NCBI RefSeq assembly: GCF_003008515.1
Contig: NZ_CP027668.1
Coordinates: 2,534,001-2,598,000, forward strand
Length of the DNA stretch: 64,000 nucleotides
From: Phreatobacter cathodiphilus
GTDB lineage: Bacteria; Pseudomonadota; Alphaproteobacteria; Rhizobiales; Phreatobacteraceae
Direction: 5' to 3'
This document shows positions 44,793 to 54,086 of the stretch, piece by piece. Under the pieces are notes generated by a model. That model worked only from the letters and a program-made list of their open reading frames with translations. It was not told the origin of the DNA and did no database searches. The position numbers were made by a program, and so were the translations under genes. Within the stretch, counting starts at the first letter, position 1. The number at the start of each line of letters is the position of its first letter.

Positions 44793-47700
44793 TGCGGCTG
44801 CAGCGCCTCGACCTCGTCCGCTACGGCCGCTTCACCGACCGGGCGATCGACTTCGGCCCTAAGCCCGCGGAAGGCCCCGATCTCCACATCGTCTACGGCC
44901 CGAACGAGGCCGGCAAGTCCACCTCGCTCAACGGCTATCTCGACGTGCTCTTCGGCATCCAGGAGCAGAGCCGCTACGCCTTCCTGCATCCATATGCCTC
45001 GATGGAGGTGGGGGCGGTGCTAGACGTCGACGGCGCCGTCCACGAGGTGCGGCGCATCAAGCAGCGCAGCAACTCCCTGCGCGACCTCCGCGGCGAACCG
45101 CTGCCGCCGGCGCTGCTCGCCGCCCCGCTCGGCGGCCTCACCCGCGACGGCTACCGGATGATGTTCTCGCTCGACGACGAGACGCTGGAGCTCGGCGGCG
45201 AGGCGATCCTCGACAGCCAGGGCGACATCGGCGAGCTGCTGTTCTCCGCCAGCAGCGGCCTCGCCGACCTCTCGCGCAAGCTCGACGCGGTGAGCGCCGA
45301 GGCCGACGGCATCTTCCGCAAGCGGGCGAGCACGACGCGCATCGCCGCCCTCAAGCGCCGGCTCACCGAACTAAAGGCGAGCCGCGACGAGATCGACGTC
45401 CAGGCCTCCGAACATGCCCGTCTGGCGGAGGCCCTCGCGCGCGCGGACGAGGCCTATGCCGCCGCGGCGCGGGACCTCGGGATCGCGCGCGCCCGCGCGG
45501 ACGAACTCGCGCGCATTCTCCGCGCGCTGCCCCTGCGCGCGGAGCGGGACCGCCTCCTCGTCGAACTCGAGCCGCTCGCCGGCCTGCCGCGCCCGCCCGC
45601 GCACTGGTCCGCGGACATGCCCGCGCTCCGCGCGCGCGAGGCCGAGCTCTCCGCCCGCGCGCGCGGGCTCGACGCCCAGATCGCCGCCCTCGCCGAGGAG
45701 CTGGACAGGCCGCAGCCCGAGGCGGCGCTGCATCCCCTCGGCGACCGGCTGGCGCGCCTCGCCGAGGCGACGGCCCGCTATCGCACCGCCGCCGAGGACC
45801 TGCCGAAGCGCCGGCGCGCCCTCGCCGAGGCCGACCGCGAACTCGCCGCCACCGCCGCCGCCCTCGGCCGGCCGGGCGAGGCCGACCCGGCGGCTCTCGC
45901 CCTGCCGGCGGCGCTGATGGGCCAGCTCCGCGACCTGATCGAGCAACAGTCCGGCGTCGCCGCCGGGCTGGCGAGCGCCGCGCGCGAGGTCGACGACGCC
46001 CGCGAGGCGCTGCTGCGCGCGGAGGACGAGCATCGCCGCCTCGTCCAGGCCGGAACCGCCCTGGCACCTGAAGCGGTGGCCGCTCTGGAGACTGCGCTCG
46101 CGCCGCTGCGGCAGGGCGACCTCGCAGCGCGCGAGGCTATGCTCGAGCGGGAGGCCGACAAGGACCGCCGCGCGTTGGAGGCCGCCCTGACCACCCTCCG
46201 GCCCTGGACCGGCGAACCCGCCGTCCTGGCGGCCCTCGCCATGCCGGAGCCGGCGGAGATCGCCGCCTGGCGGCGTTCGGCCGCGGAGCTCGAGGCGGAA
46301 GCGGCGCGCTGCCGCCGGCAGGCCCAGTCCCTCACCGCCGAGCGCGATCAGGCCGCCGCCGCGCGCGACGCTCTGCGCAGCGCCGCCGGCCTCGTCGACG
46401 ACGCCGCCGCCATGGCGCTCAGGGCGGAGCGGGAAACGGCCTGGGCCGCCCATCTCGGCGATCTCGGGCGCCAGACGGCGGCGGCCTTCGAGGCCGCCAT
46501 GCGGGCCGCCGACGCCGTCGCCGACGCCCGCGCCGCCCATGCCGACCGGCTCGCCGAGATGCGGACCCACGCCGTCACCGTCTCGACACGGCAAGCCGCT
46601 CTCGACCGCGAGACCGAGGCCCTCGCGGCGGCGGACGGGGCGCTGGCGGCCCTCCGCCGCACGGTCCGCGCCCGCCACCCCGTGCCGGAGGCGCTCCCCG
46701 AGGATGCGCCGCTCGCCGCCTGGCTCGACGCCGCGGAACGCTGGGCCGCCCGCCGCGGTGCCGCGCTGGAGGCTCACGACCGCCTGCAGGAGGCGGAGAC
46801 GCGCCTCGCCGCGGCGCGCGCCGAGCAGGACACGGCACGACGCGGCCTCTCCCAGGCTCTGTCAGCCATCGGCCTGACGCCGGGAGCATTTCCCCTCCCC
46901 GCCCTCGTCCAGGCCGCCGAGGCGGCGCTGAAGGCGAATGCCGAGCGGGCGCGACAGGCCGAAGCCGCCGCCGACGCCATGCGGGACCGGCAGCGCGACC
47001 TCGACACGCGCACCCGCCGCGCCGAGGCGGCGCGTGCCGCCATGCAGACCTGGGCCGACGCCTGGGAGGCGGCTCTCGCCGCGACCTGGTTCGCGGACCG
47101 CGGCGGCAGCACCGGAGCCGTCCGCGCCATCCTCGACCTTGCCGGCGGCCTGCCCGCCGCCCTGAAGGCGCGCGACGACATCGCCCACCGCATCGCCGCC
47201 ATGGAGGAGGATTGCCGCAGCTTCGTCACCGAACTGGGGCTGATCCACCAGGCGCTGGGCGAACCCTTCGAGGAGCCGGCGGCGCTCGCCGCGGCGGAGA
47301 TGCTGATGCGGCGCCACGAGCAGGCGCGCATCGAAGAGACGATGCGGCGGGAGATGCACGGCAAGCTCGCCGGGCTCAGGGAGGAACGCCAGGCCCTGCA
47401 GGCGGAGGTCTGGGCGCACGAGGCCGAGCGGGACGCCCGCCTCACCTTCTTCGGCGTCGACGATCTCGTGGCGGTCGGCACCTGCCTGCAGACCTGCGCG
47501 CGCCGCGACGCCCTCGCCGGCCGGGCCAAGGATCTCGCCGACCGTATCGCCGGCGAGATGCGCGCCTCCGGGATCGAGGAGGCGCTGGAGAGGCTGGATC
47601 GTCTCGACGCCGAAGCGCTCGCGACGGAAGCGGCGGAGATCGAGGCGACCCTCGACCGGACCGAGGCACAGGCGCGCGACCTCTATGCCGCGAAGAGCCT

Positions 47701-48277
47701 CGCCGCCGAGCGGCTCCAGGCCATCGGCGGCGACGATGCCGTGGCCCGCATCGAGGCGGAGCGGCGGGTGGTGATCCTGGAGATCGAGGACCTGGCGCTG
47801 CGCTTCCTGCGCCTGCGCGCCGGACGGATGCTGGTCGACCAGGCGCTCACCGCCTATCGCGACAGGCACCGCAGCTCGATGATGCAACGCGCCTCCGAAG
47901 CCTTCCGCCTCATCACCCGCGAGGCCTATCTCGGCCTGACGACGCGGGCCGACAAGGACCGCGAGGTGCTGATCGCCCTCTCCCGCGACGGCGGCTCGAA
48001 GGCGGCGCAGGACCTCTCCAAGGGCACGCGCTTCCAGCTCTATCTCGCCCTCAGGCTGGCCGGTTACGAGGAGTTCGCGGCGGTCCGCCCCCCGGTTCCC
48101 TTCATCGCCGACGACATCATGGAGACCTTCGACGAGATGCGGTCGGAAGAGGCGTTCCGCCTGTTCGGGCGGATGGGCGCCATCGGCCAGGTGATCTACT
48201 TCACCCACCACCGCCATCTCTGCGACATCGCCGCCCGCGTCGTGCCGGGCGTGCGCATCCACGACCTCGCGCCCTGA
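44792..48277 (+). CDS. Rad50/SbcC-like AAA ATPase (YhaN type)
   Basis: A 1161-residue protein. Walker A GPNEAGKST lies at 36-44 in an N-terminal lobe beginning MRLQRLDLVRYGRFTDRAIDFG. About 850 residues of Ala/Arg/Glu coiled coil follow. The C-terminal lobe has signature DLSKGTRFQLYLALRLA, Walker B-like PFIADDIMETFDE (Asp where Rad50 has the catalytic Glu) and His switch YFTHHRH. No zinc-hook CxxC is evident in the coil. It should bridge or grip DNA for the YhaO nuclease. The ATG at 44792 follows GGAGAG. Confidence 0.87.
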   Translation: MRLQRLDLVRYGRFTDRAIDFGPKPAEGPDLHIVYGPNEAGKSTSLNGYLDVLFGIQEQSRYAFLHPYASMEVGAVLDVDGAVHEVRRIKQRSNSLRDLRGEPLPPALLAAPLGGLTRDGYRMMFSLDDETLELGGEAILDSQGDIGELLFSASSGLADLSRKLDAVSAEADGIFRKRASTTRIAALKRRLTELKASRDEIDVQASEHARLAEALARADEAYAAAARDLGIARARADELARILRALPLRAERDRLLVELEPLAGLPRPPAHWSADMPALRAREAELSARARGLDAQIAALAEELDRPQPEAALHPLGDRLARLAEATARYRTAAEDLPKRRRALAEADRELAATAAALGRPGEADPAALALPAALMGQLRDLIEQQSGVAAGLASAAREVDDAREALLRAEDEHRRLVQAGTALAPEAVAALETALAPLRQGDLAAREAMLEREADKDRRALEAALTTLRPWTGEPAVLAALAMPEPAEIAAWRRSAAELEAEAARCRRQAQSLTAERDQAAAARDALRSAAGLVDDAAAMALRAERETAWAAHLGDLGRQTAAAFEAAMRAADAVADARAAHADRLAEMRTHAVTVSTRQAALDRETEALAAADGALAALRRTVRARHPVPEALPEDAPLAAWLDAAERWAARRGAALEAHDRLQEAETRLAAARAEQDTARRGLSQALSAIGLTPGAFPLPALVQAAEAALKANAERARQAEAAADAMRDRQRDLDTRTRRAEAARAAMQTWADAWEAALAATWFADRGGSTGAVRAILDLAGGLPAALKARDDIAHRIAAMEEDCRSFVTELGLIHQALGEPFEEPAALAAAEMLMRRHEQARIEETMRREMHGKLAGLREERQALQAEVWAHEAERDARLTFFGVDDLVAVGTCLQTCARRDALAGRAKDLADRIAGEMRASGIEEALERLDRLDAEALATEAAEIEATLDRTEAQARDLYAAKSLAAERLQAIGGDDAVARIEAERRVVILEIEDLALRFLRLRAGRMLVDQALTAYRDRHRSSMMQRASEAFRLITREAYLGLTTRADKDREVLIALSRDGGSKAAQDLSKGTRFQLYLALRLAGYEEFAAVRPPVPFIADDIMETFDEMRSEEAFRLFGRMGAIGQVIYFTHHRHLCDIAARVVPGVRIHDLAP

Positions 48278-48285
48278 GGGCCGGA

Positions 48286-48930
48286 TCAGCGCGGACCGAG
48301 CGTCGTCACCCAGATGACGCGGGCGACCTGCTGGGAGGGATTGTCGAACATGTGGGGCACGGTGGACGGAAAACGGAAGCTGTCGCCGGGCTCCAGCACA
48401 TGGGCCTCGTGGTCGAGCCACAGCCGCAGCTTGCCCGCCAGCACGTAACCCGCCTTCTCGCCCGTGTGGCGCACGAAGTCGGTGCCCGAGGATCCGCCGG
48501 GATTGAGGGTCAGCTCGTAGAACTCGATCTCGCCGGTCTCGGCCGGCGTCAGCGCCTCCTTGACCACGCCGCTGGCGGTGAGCCTGAGCAGCCGGCGGTC
48601 GTTCTTGCGCACGATGTAGCGGGCCGGCGAAACCGGCTCGTGGTCCTCGAAGAAATACGAGATCGGCACGCCGAGGGCGATGCTGAGCAGCCTGAGCGTG
48701 CGGACGGACGGCGTCGCCAGCGCCCGCTCCACCTGGCTGATCATGCCGGTCGACAGGCCCGTCCGCTTCGCCACCTCCTGGATCGACAGGCCGGCGCGCT
48801 GGCGCATCAGGCGGATGGTCTCGCCGAGGCGCTGGTCGCCGTCGTCGGCAATCGTCGCTGCGGGGGGCTCCGCGACAGCCATGTCCTCAGGCGCCGCCCC
48901 TGCCCGCCCTGCGCTGCTGCGACCGCTCAT
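48286..48930 (-). CDS. XRE-family regulator with C-terminal cupin domain
   Basis: A 214-residue transcription factor. The HTH_3 domain (about 33-90: LGETIRLMRQRAGLSIQEVAKRTGLSTGMISQVERALATPSVRTL) is followed by a cupin (about 140-212: LTLNPGGSSGTDFVRHTGEKAGYVLAGKLRLWLDHEAHVLEPGDSFRFPSTVPH). Cupin-XRE regulators sense small metabolites and usually control adjacent amine, amino-acid or peptide catabolic genes. It is divergent from the peptide ABC cluster, which it probably governs. GGAGAAGGA lies before the 48930 start. Confidence 0.88.
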   Translation of the reverse strand: MSGRSSAGRAGAAPEDMAVAEPPAATIADDGDQRLGETIRLMRQRAGLSIQEVAKRTGLSTGMISQVERALATPSVRTLRLLSIALGVPISYFFEDHEPVSPARYIVRKNDRRLLRLTASGVVKEALTPAETGEIEFYELTLNPGGSSGTDFVRHTGEKAGYVLAGKLRLWLDHEAHVLEPGDSFRFPSTVPHMFDNPSQQVARVIWVTTLGPR

Positions 48931-49175
48931 GCGACATCCTTCTCCCATTTGCCCGGATGGCAGGGAGCCCATCCTGCCACGCGCAAATGCAGGGGTGATC
49001 CTCTTCCCTGACAGGCGTGAGGCCCGCCCCGTGCCATTGACAGCTCTGTTTAGCAGTGTTGAAGTTTGGTCGCGACAATTCAAGACCATTGAACGCTGCG
49101 GACAGGATCCGCCGGGCGCCGGACGACCTCCGGCGAACGGGCGAGCCATGCCGGGCGTCACCTGAGGGGGCGATG
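48931..49175. promoter_or_regulatory. Divergent control region, XRE-cupin gene / peptide ABC operon
   Basis: This 245-nt region has an AT-richer core at about 49040-49095. It contains the 8-bp palindrome GTCGCGAC (49069-49076), bracketed by TTGAA (49059-49063) and TTCAA (49079-49083). This is the likely operator zone for the cupin regulator. The ABC operon ribosome site is GAGGGGG at 49164-49170. Confidence 0.4.
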
Positions 49176-50861
49176 ATGAGCGACGAGACCAACGGCGTCA
49201 AAGCAGTGCTTCCGATCACCGGCCCCAGCCGCCGCGTCCTCATGGTTCTCGGTGCCGGCGCCGCCGCAGGCCTCGCCGCCCCCGGCACGCTCTTCGCCCA
49301 GGGCACCCGCCCCTCGACGCCGCCCGACCGCCCACGCGGGCAGATCGTCGCCGCACTGTCGCAGGAACCGACCGTCTTCAACCCATTGATGCCCGGCATC
49401 GAGGTCGACCAGGCGGTCTGGTGGCAGCTCTTCTCGACGCTCTGGTACATCGACGCCGAGGGCAACTTCGTCCCCGATCTCGCCCGCGAGGTGCCGACGG
49501 TGGCCAATGGCGGCCTCTCCGCCGACGGCCTGACCTGGAAGATCAAACTGCGGACCGGCGTCAAATGGCACGACGGCACGGCCTTCACCGCCGAGGACGT
49601 CAAATATTCGCTGGAGCTCATCAACAACCCGAATTTCCGGGTGCGCAACCGCGTCGGCCACAGCCTCGTCAAGGACATCACGGTGGTCTCGCCCGACGAG
49701 ATCCACTGGCGGATGGAAACGCCCTATTCGCCCTACCTGTCGATCCTGTCGCTGACCTTCCTCGTGCCGAAGCACGTGATGGAGAAGGCCGCCGATCCCA
49801 ACACCTCGCCGATGAACAACGCTCCCGTCGGCACCGGCCCGTTCCGCTGGGGCTCGCGCACGCCCGGCGACAACATCCTGCTCGCGGCAAACCCCGCCTA
49901 TCACGGCAAGGGCCCCTATGTTGAACGGTTGATCTTCAAGTACATTTCCGACCTGACGGTCCTCTACACCCAGTTCCGCACCGGTCAGGTGGACTACACC
50001 GGCATCCAGGGCATCCTGCCGAACTTCGTCCGCGAGGCGAAGACCCTGCGCGACCGCACCGTGGTCGTCTCCTCCACCTCCTCGGTGGAGCACATCGCGC
50101 CGAACCTCGACTTCGGCCCGCTCGCCGACAGGACGGTGCGCGAGGCGCTCTACATGGCGATCAACAAGAAGGCGATCATCGACGCCCTCAACTACGGCCT
50201 GCCGACGCCGACCGAGACCTTCGTGCCGCAGCAGGGCTGGTCGTTCCAGAAGGGCCTGCCGGCCCATGCCTACGACCCCGCCAAGGCCAATGCGCTCCTC
50301 GACGCGGCGGGCTGGGCGCGCGGCTCCGACGGCGTGCGCGCCAAGGGCGGCGTGCGGCTCGAGTTCACCAACTCCACCACCTCCGGCAACGCCGTCCGCG
50401 AGCAGACCCAGCAACTCCTGATGCAGGACTGGCGCGGCATCGGCGCCGCCATGCGCATCCAGAACATGCCGCCCGCCGTCATGTGGGGCGAGTTCTGGCA
50501 GCAGTCGAAGTTCAACTCGGCGCTGGTCTCGGTGAACTTCATGCTCGGCGCCGATCCCGACGTCACCCCGCGCTTCGGCTCGGGCGCGATTCCCGCCAAG
50601 GGCGGCCGCGGCTTCAACACCTACCAGTACCAGAACCCCGAGGCCGACCGCCTCCTCGCCCTCGGCGCCCGGCAGTTCGACCTCACCGAGCGCAAGGCGA
50701 GCTACGGCCAGTTGCAGACCATCATCCGCAACGACCTCGCCATCCTGCCGCTGTTCCAGGGGATCATCGCCGAGGGCATGAAGGCCAATCTCCGCGGCTT
50801 CCGCCCCAACGCCAACACCTCCACCAACTGCTGGAACATCCGCGAATGGTACTGGGCCTGA
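49176..50861 (+). CDS. Peptide/dipeptide ABC transporter substrate-binding protein
   Basis: A 561-residue SBP_bac_5 receptor. The N-terminal signal has an RR before a hydrophobic run (RRVLMVLGAGAAAGLAAPGTLFAQG). The domain motif SADGLTWKIKLRTGVKWHDGTAFTAEDVKYSLE is at about 110-142. The Trp/Asn-rich middle and NIREWYWA end are typical of the oligopeptide/opine branch. The ATG at 49176 sits 5 nt after GAGGGGG; the ATG three bases earlier is too close. Two permease genes follow; no ATPase gene does. Confidence 0.9.
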   Translation: MSDETNGVKAVLPITGPSRRVLMVLGAGAAAGLAAPGTLFAQGTRPSTPPDRPRGQIVAALSQEPTVFNPLMPGIEVDQAVWWQLFSTLWYIDAEGNFVPDLAREVPTVANGGLSADGLTWKIKLRTGVKWHDGTAFTAEDVKYSLELINNPNFRVRNRVGHSLVKDITVVSPDEIHWRMETPYSPYLSILSLTFLVPKHVMEKAADPNTSPMNNAPVGTGPFRWGSRTPGDNILLAANPAYHGKGPYVERLIFKYISDLTVLYTQFRTGQVDYTGIQGILPNFVREAKTLRDRTVVVSSTSSVEHIAPNLDFGPLADRTVREALYMAINKKAIIDALNYGLPTPTETFVPQQGWSFQKGLPAHAYDPAKANALLDAAGWARGSDGVRAKGGVRLEFTNSTTSGNAVREQTQQLLMQDWRGIGAAMRIQNMPPAVMWGEFWQQSKFNSALVSVNFMLGADPDVTPRFGSGAIPAKGGRGFNTYQYQNPEADRLLALGARQFDLTERKASYGQLQTIIRNDLAILPLFQGIIAEGMKANLRGFRPNANTSTNCWNIREWYWA

Positions 50862-50888
50862 CGCGGCGGCGGGGAGGACCCGCCTGAC

Positions 50889-51842
50889 ATGGCACGCTAC
50901 GTCGTCAACCGGCTGGGACAGGCGGTGCTGCTGCTCTTCATCGTCTCGATGCTGGGCTTCGCCATTCTCCACCTCGCGCCCGGCGGGCCGCTGTCGCAGT
51001 TCGCCCTGTCCTCGCAGATGACGCAGGAGGACCTCGACCGCATCACCCGCCAGCTCGGCCTCGACCGGCCGCTGCCGGTGCAATATGCCGACTGGCTGTG
51101 GCGCATGCTGCGCGGCGACTGGGGCGTCTCCTACCGCGACGGCGAGCCGGTGTTGAAGATCATCGGCGCCCATCTCGGCGCCACCTTCGAGCTGATGGCG
51201 ACCGCGACGCTCATCGCCGTGGTGGTCGGCTGCTGGATCGGCATCCTCGGCGCCATCCGCCGCTATTCCATCTTCGACCAGTTCGCCACCGTCGGCGCCA
51301 TGGTGGCCCTGTCGATCCCGACCTTCTGGTTCGGGCTCATCGCCATCTACGTCTTCTCGGTCAATCTGGGCTGGCTGCCTTCCGGCAACCGCCACACCGT
51401 CGGCGAGGAGGGATCGCTCCTCGACATGCTGCACCACCTGATCGCGCCCGCTCTCGTGCTGGCGCTGGTGGAGACGGCCATGTGGGGCCGCTTCATGCGC
51501 TCCTCCATGCTGGACGTCATCAACCAGGACTACATCCGCACGGCCCGCGCCAAGGGCCTGCCCGAATGGCGCATCCTCTCCCAACACGCCCTGCGCAACG
51601 CGCTGCTGCCGATGATCACGGTCGCCGGCCTGCAGTTTCCGACCCTGCTCGGCGGCGCACTGGTCACCGAGACGGTCTTCACATGGCCCGGCATGGGCCG
51701 GCTCTTTCTCGATTCCATCGGTTACCGCGACTACCCCGTGGTGATGGGCATCCTCATGTTCTCGGCCACCATGGTGCTGATCGGCTCGCTCATCGCCGAC
51801 ATGCTCTATGCCGTGGTCGATCCGCGGATACGGGTGGGCTGA
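50889..51842 (+). CDS. ABC transporter permease, DppB type
   Basis: A 317-residue inner-membrane protein with six segments. N-terminal RYVVNRLGQAVLLLFIVSMLGFAILHLAPGGP is the DppB/OppB opening. The EAA-like coupling loop is DYIRTARAKGLPEWRILSQHALRNALLPMITVAGLQF, about 213-249. It follows the receptor by 27 nt and precedes dppC by 3 nt. Confidence 0.92.
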   Translation: MARYVVNRLGQAVLLLFIVSMLGFAILHLAPGGPLSQFALSSQMTQEDLDRITRQLGLDRPLPVQYADWLWRMLRGDWGVSYRDGEPVLKIIGAHLGATFELMATATLIAVVVGCWIGILGAIRRYSIFDQFATVGAMVALSIPTFWFGLIAIYVFSVNLGWLPSGNRHTVGEEGSLLDMLHHLIAPALVLALVETAMWGRFMRSSMLDVINQDYIRTARAKGLPEWRILSQHALRNALLPMITVAGLQFPTLLGGALVTETVFTWPGMGRLFLDSIGYRDYPVVMGILMFSATMVLIGSLIADMLYAVVDPRIRVG

Positions 51843-51845
51843 ACC

Positions 51846-52724
51846 GTGACCGCCATCCCCGCCACGGACCCCGTCCACGTCACCCCCGCCCGGGCCGCCT
51901 GGCAGCGCTTCCGCCGCCATCGCCTCGCCATGGCCGGCGCCGTCATCATCGCGCTGCTGGTCTTCGGCTCGGTCTTCGGGCCCCTCCTGCTGCCCTTCGA
52001 CGACAAGTTCATCGACATCATGCACCGCTTCGCCCCGCCGCTTTCGGGCGCCCATGTGCTCGGCACCGACGAGCTCGGCCGCGACGTGCTGGCGCGGCTG
52101 ATGATGGGCGGGCGCGTGTCGCTCACCATCGGCATCGTCGCCATGGTCATCGCCATGGCGGTGGGCATCGTCATCGGCACCTTCGCCGGCTTCTACGGCG
52201 GCGTGCTCGGCGCCGCGCTCATGCGCTTCGTCGACGCGGTGCTGTGCTTCCCCACCATCTTCCTGCTGCTGGCGCTGGCGGCCCTCATCGAGCCCGGCAT
52301 CGTCGCCACGACGATCCTCATCTCGGTCACCGCCTGGATGAGCGTCGCCCGCATCGTCGAGGCGCAGATCCGGGCCCTGCGTGAACGCGACTTCACCGCG
52401 GCGGCCATCGCCTTCGGCTCGTCCAACCTGCGCATCATGTTCAAGGAACTGGTGCCCAACGCCATGGCGGCCATCGTCGTGGCGGCGACCCTCAACGTCG
52501 CCAAGGCGATCCTGCTGGAATCCTATGTCAGCTATCTCGGCTACGGCATCCAGCCGCCGGCCGCGAGCTGGGGCAACATGCTGAACAACGCCCAGATCTA
52601 CATGACGAGCGCGCCCTGGCTCGCCATCGCGCCCGGCGTCGCCATCACCCTCGCGGTGACCAGCTTCAACTTCCTCGGCGACGGCCTGCGCGACGCGCTG
52701 GACCCCCGCCTCGACATTCACTGA
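51846..52724 (+). CDS. ABC transporter permease, DppC type
   Basis: A 292-residue permease. It has the short N-terminal OppC-like extension, a first segment LAMAGAVIIALLVFGSVFGPLLLP, the motif GTDELGRDVLARLMMGGRVSLTIG and an EAA-like loop around REFTAAAIAFGSSNLRIMFKELVPN (here RERDFTAAAIAFGSSN). The start is GTG at 51846, 3 nt after the dppB stop. Both ATPase genes normally found downstream (dppD, dppF) are absent from this operon. Confidence 0.92.
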   Translation: MTAIPATDPVHVTPARAAWQRFRRHRLAMAGAVIIALLVFGSVFGPLLLPFDDKFIDIMHRFAPPLSGAHVLGTDELGRDVLARLMMGGRVSLTIGIVAMVIAMAVGIVIGTFAGFYGGVLGAALMRFVDAVLCFPTIFLLLALAALIEPGIVATTILISVTAWMSVARIVEAQIRALRERDFTAAAIAFGSSNLRIMFKELVPNAMAAIVVAATLNVAKAILLESYVSYLGYGIQPPAASWGNMLNNAQIYMTSAPWLAIAPGVAITLAVTSFNFLGDGLRDALDPRLDIH

Positions 52725-52750
52725 CCGGACGATTGCCAGGAGCCCATCCC

Positions 52751-54079
52751 ATGTCACCGCCGCTTGACCGCATCCAGGGCGACGACCGCCTTCCCGAAAG
52801 CGCCGACGTCGTGGTCATCGGCGGCGGCGTCATCGGCGTCTCGGCCGCCTATCACCTGGCGAAGAAGGGCCACTCCGTCGCTCTCGTCGAGAAGGGCCAT
52901 GTCGGCTGCGAGCAGTCGAGCCGCAACTGGGGCTGGTGCCGCCAGCAGGGCCGCGCCCGCGCCGAGATTCCGCTGGCGCGCGAGGCGCTGCGGCTGTGGG
53001 AGGAGATGCAGATCGACGCCGGCCGCGACGCCGGCTTCCGCCGCACCGGCGTGCTGTTCCTCACCAAGAACCCGGCCGAACTCGCCGCCTGGGAGAAATG
53101 GGCGGAGATCGCCCGCGAGATGCAGGTGCATTCCACCGTGCTCACCCCCGCCGAGGTGCAGGAGCGCCTTCCCGGCAATGCCGACACCTGGGTCGGCGGC
53201 CTGCATACGCCGAGCGACGGTCGCGCCGAGCCCTCCATGGCCGTGCCGGCTCTCGCCACCGCAGCCCGCAAGCATGGCGTCACCATCCACCAGGCCTGCG
53301 CCGCCCGCGGCCTCGAGACGGCGGGCGGCCGGGTCGGCGGCGTCGTCACCGAGAAGGGCACGATCCGCACCACATCGGTGCTGCTGGCCGGCGGTGCCTG
53401 GTCCTCGCTCTTCTGCCGCCGCCACGGCATCGACCTGCCGGTCGGCCTCGTCAACGCCACCGCCTGCCGCACCACGCCGGCCCCCGAGATCACCGACGGG
53501 GCGCTCGGCACCGACTTCTTCTGCATCCGGCGACGGCTCGACGGTGGCCTGACGCTGGCGCTCCGCGGCCGCGGCACGGTGGAGCTGACGCCCGACCTCA
53601 TCCGCTATGCCCGCACCTTCCTGCCGACCTACCGGCAGCGGCGGAAGGGGCTGAAGATCTCCTTCGGCAAACCCTTCCTCGACCAGCTCCTGCGCGGCAC
53701 CAACTGGCCGCTCGACCGGCCCTCGCCCTTCGAGGCCGAACGCGTGCGCGATCCCGCTCCCGACATGACCCTGGTGGAGGAGGCCCTCGCCGCCCTCATC
53801 ACGGCGAACCCGGACCTGAAGGGCATCCAGATCGCCGAGGCCTGGGGCGGCACCATCGACACCACGCCGGACACGATCCCCGTCATCTCGGCCGTCGACA
53901 AGCTCCCCGGCTTCTTTCTCGCCACCGGATTCTCAGGCCACGGCTTCGGCATCGGGCCGGGCGCCGGACGCCTCGCCGCCGACGTGGTGACCGGCGACGC
54001 CCCGCTCATCGACCCCGGCGCCTATTCCTATGAGCGTCTCGTCGACGGTCGCCCGCTCGCCCCCGTCGGCCTGTTCTGA
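52751..54079 (+). CDS. FAD-dependent amine/amino-acid oxidoreductase (DadA/glycine-oxidase-like)
   Basis: A 442-residue DAO-family flavoprotein. It has GGGVIG at 24-29 and the motif VGCEQSSRNWGWCRQQGRA at about 51-69. It ends with the second FAD contact GFSGHGFGIGPGAGRLAADVV. Such enzymes oxidise D-amino acids, N-methyl amino acids or opine-like secondary amines. Its place right behind the peptide-type permeases suggests it attacks the imported compound. GGAG lies before the 52751 ATG. The cofactor is probably non-covalent FAD. Confidence 0.87.
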   Translation: MSPPLDRIQGDDRLPESADVVVIGGGVIGVSAAYHLAKKGHSVALVEKGHVGCEQSSRNWGWCRQQGRARAEIPLAREALRLWEEMQIDAGRDAGFRRTGVLFLTKNPAELAAWEKWAEIAREMQVHSTVLTPAEVQERLPGNADTWVGGLHTPSDGRAEPSMAVPALATAARKHGVTIHQACAARGLETAGGRVGGVVTEKGTIRTTSVLLAGGAWSSLFCRRHGIDLPVGLVNATACRTTPAPEITDGALGTDFFCIRRRLDGGLTLALRGRGTVELTPDLIRYARTFLPTYRQRRKGLKISFGKPFLDQLLRGTNWPLDRPSPFEAERVRDPAPDMTLVEEALAALITANPDLKGIQIAEAWGGTIDTTPDTIPVISAVDKLPGFFLATGFSGHGFGIGPGAGRLAADVVTGDAPLIDPGAYSYERLVDGRPLAPVGLF

Positions 54080-54086
54080 GGCGGCC

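Noticed and set aside
44792-48277. Structural-maintenance (SMC) protein or phage-defence ATPase
   Set aside because: The coupled Mre11-like gene and YhaN-type end motifs (DLSKGTRFQLYLALRLA, PFIADDIMETFDE) favour the YhaO/YhaN family; no defence genes are nearby.
49158-52757. 1199-residue leftward open frame
   Set aside because: Antisense to the receptor and both permeases, which have clear family motifs, ribosome sites and operon spacing.
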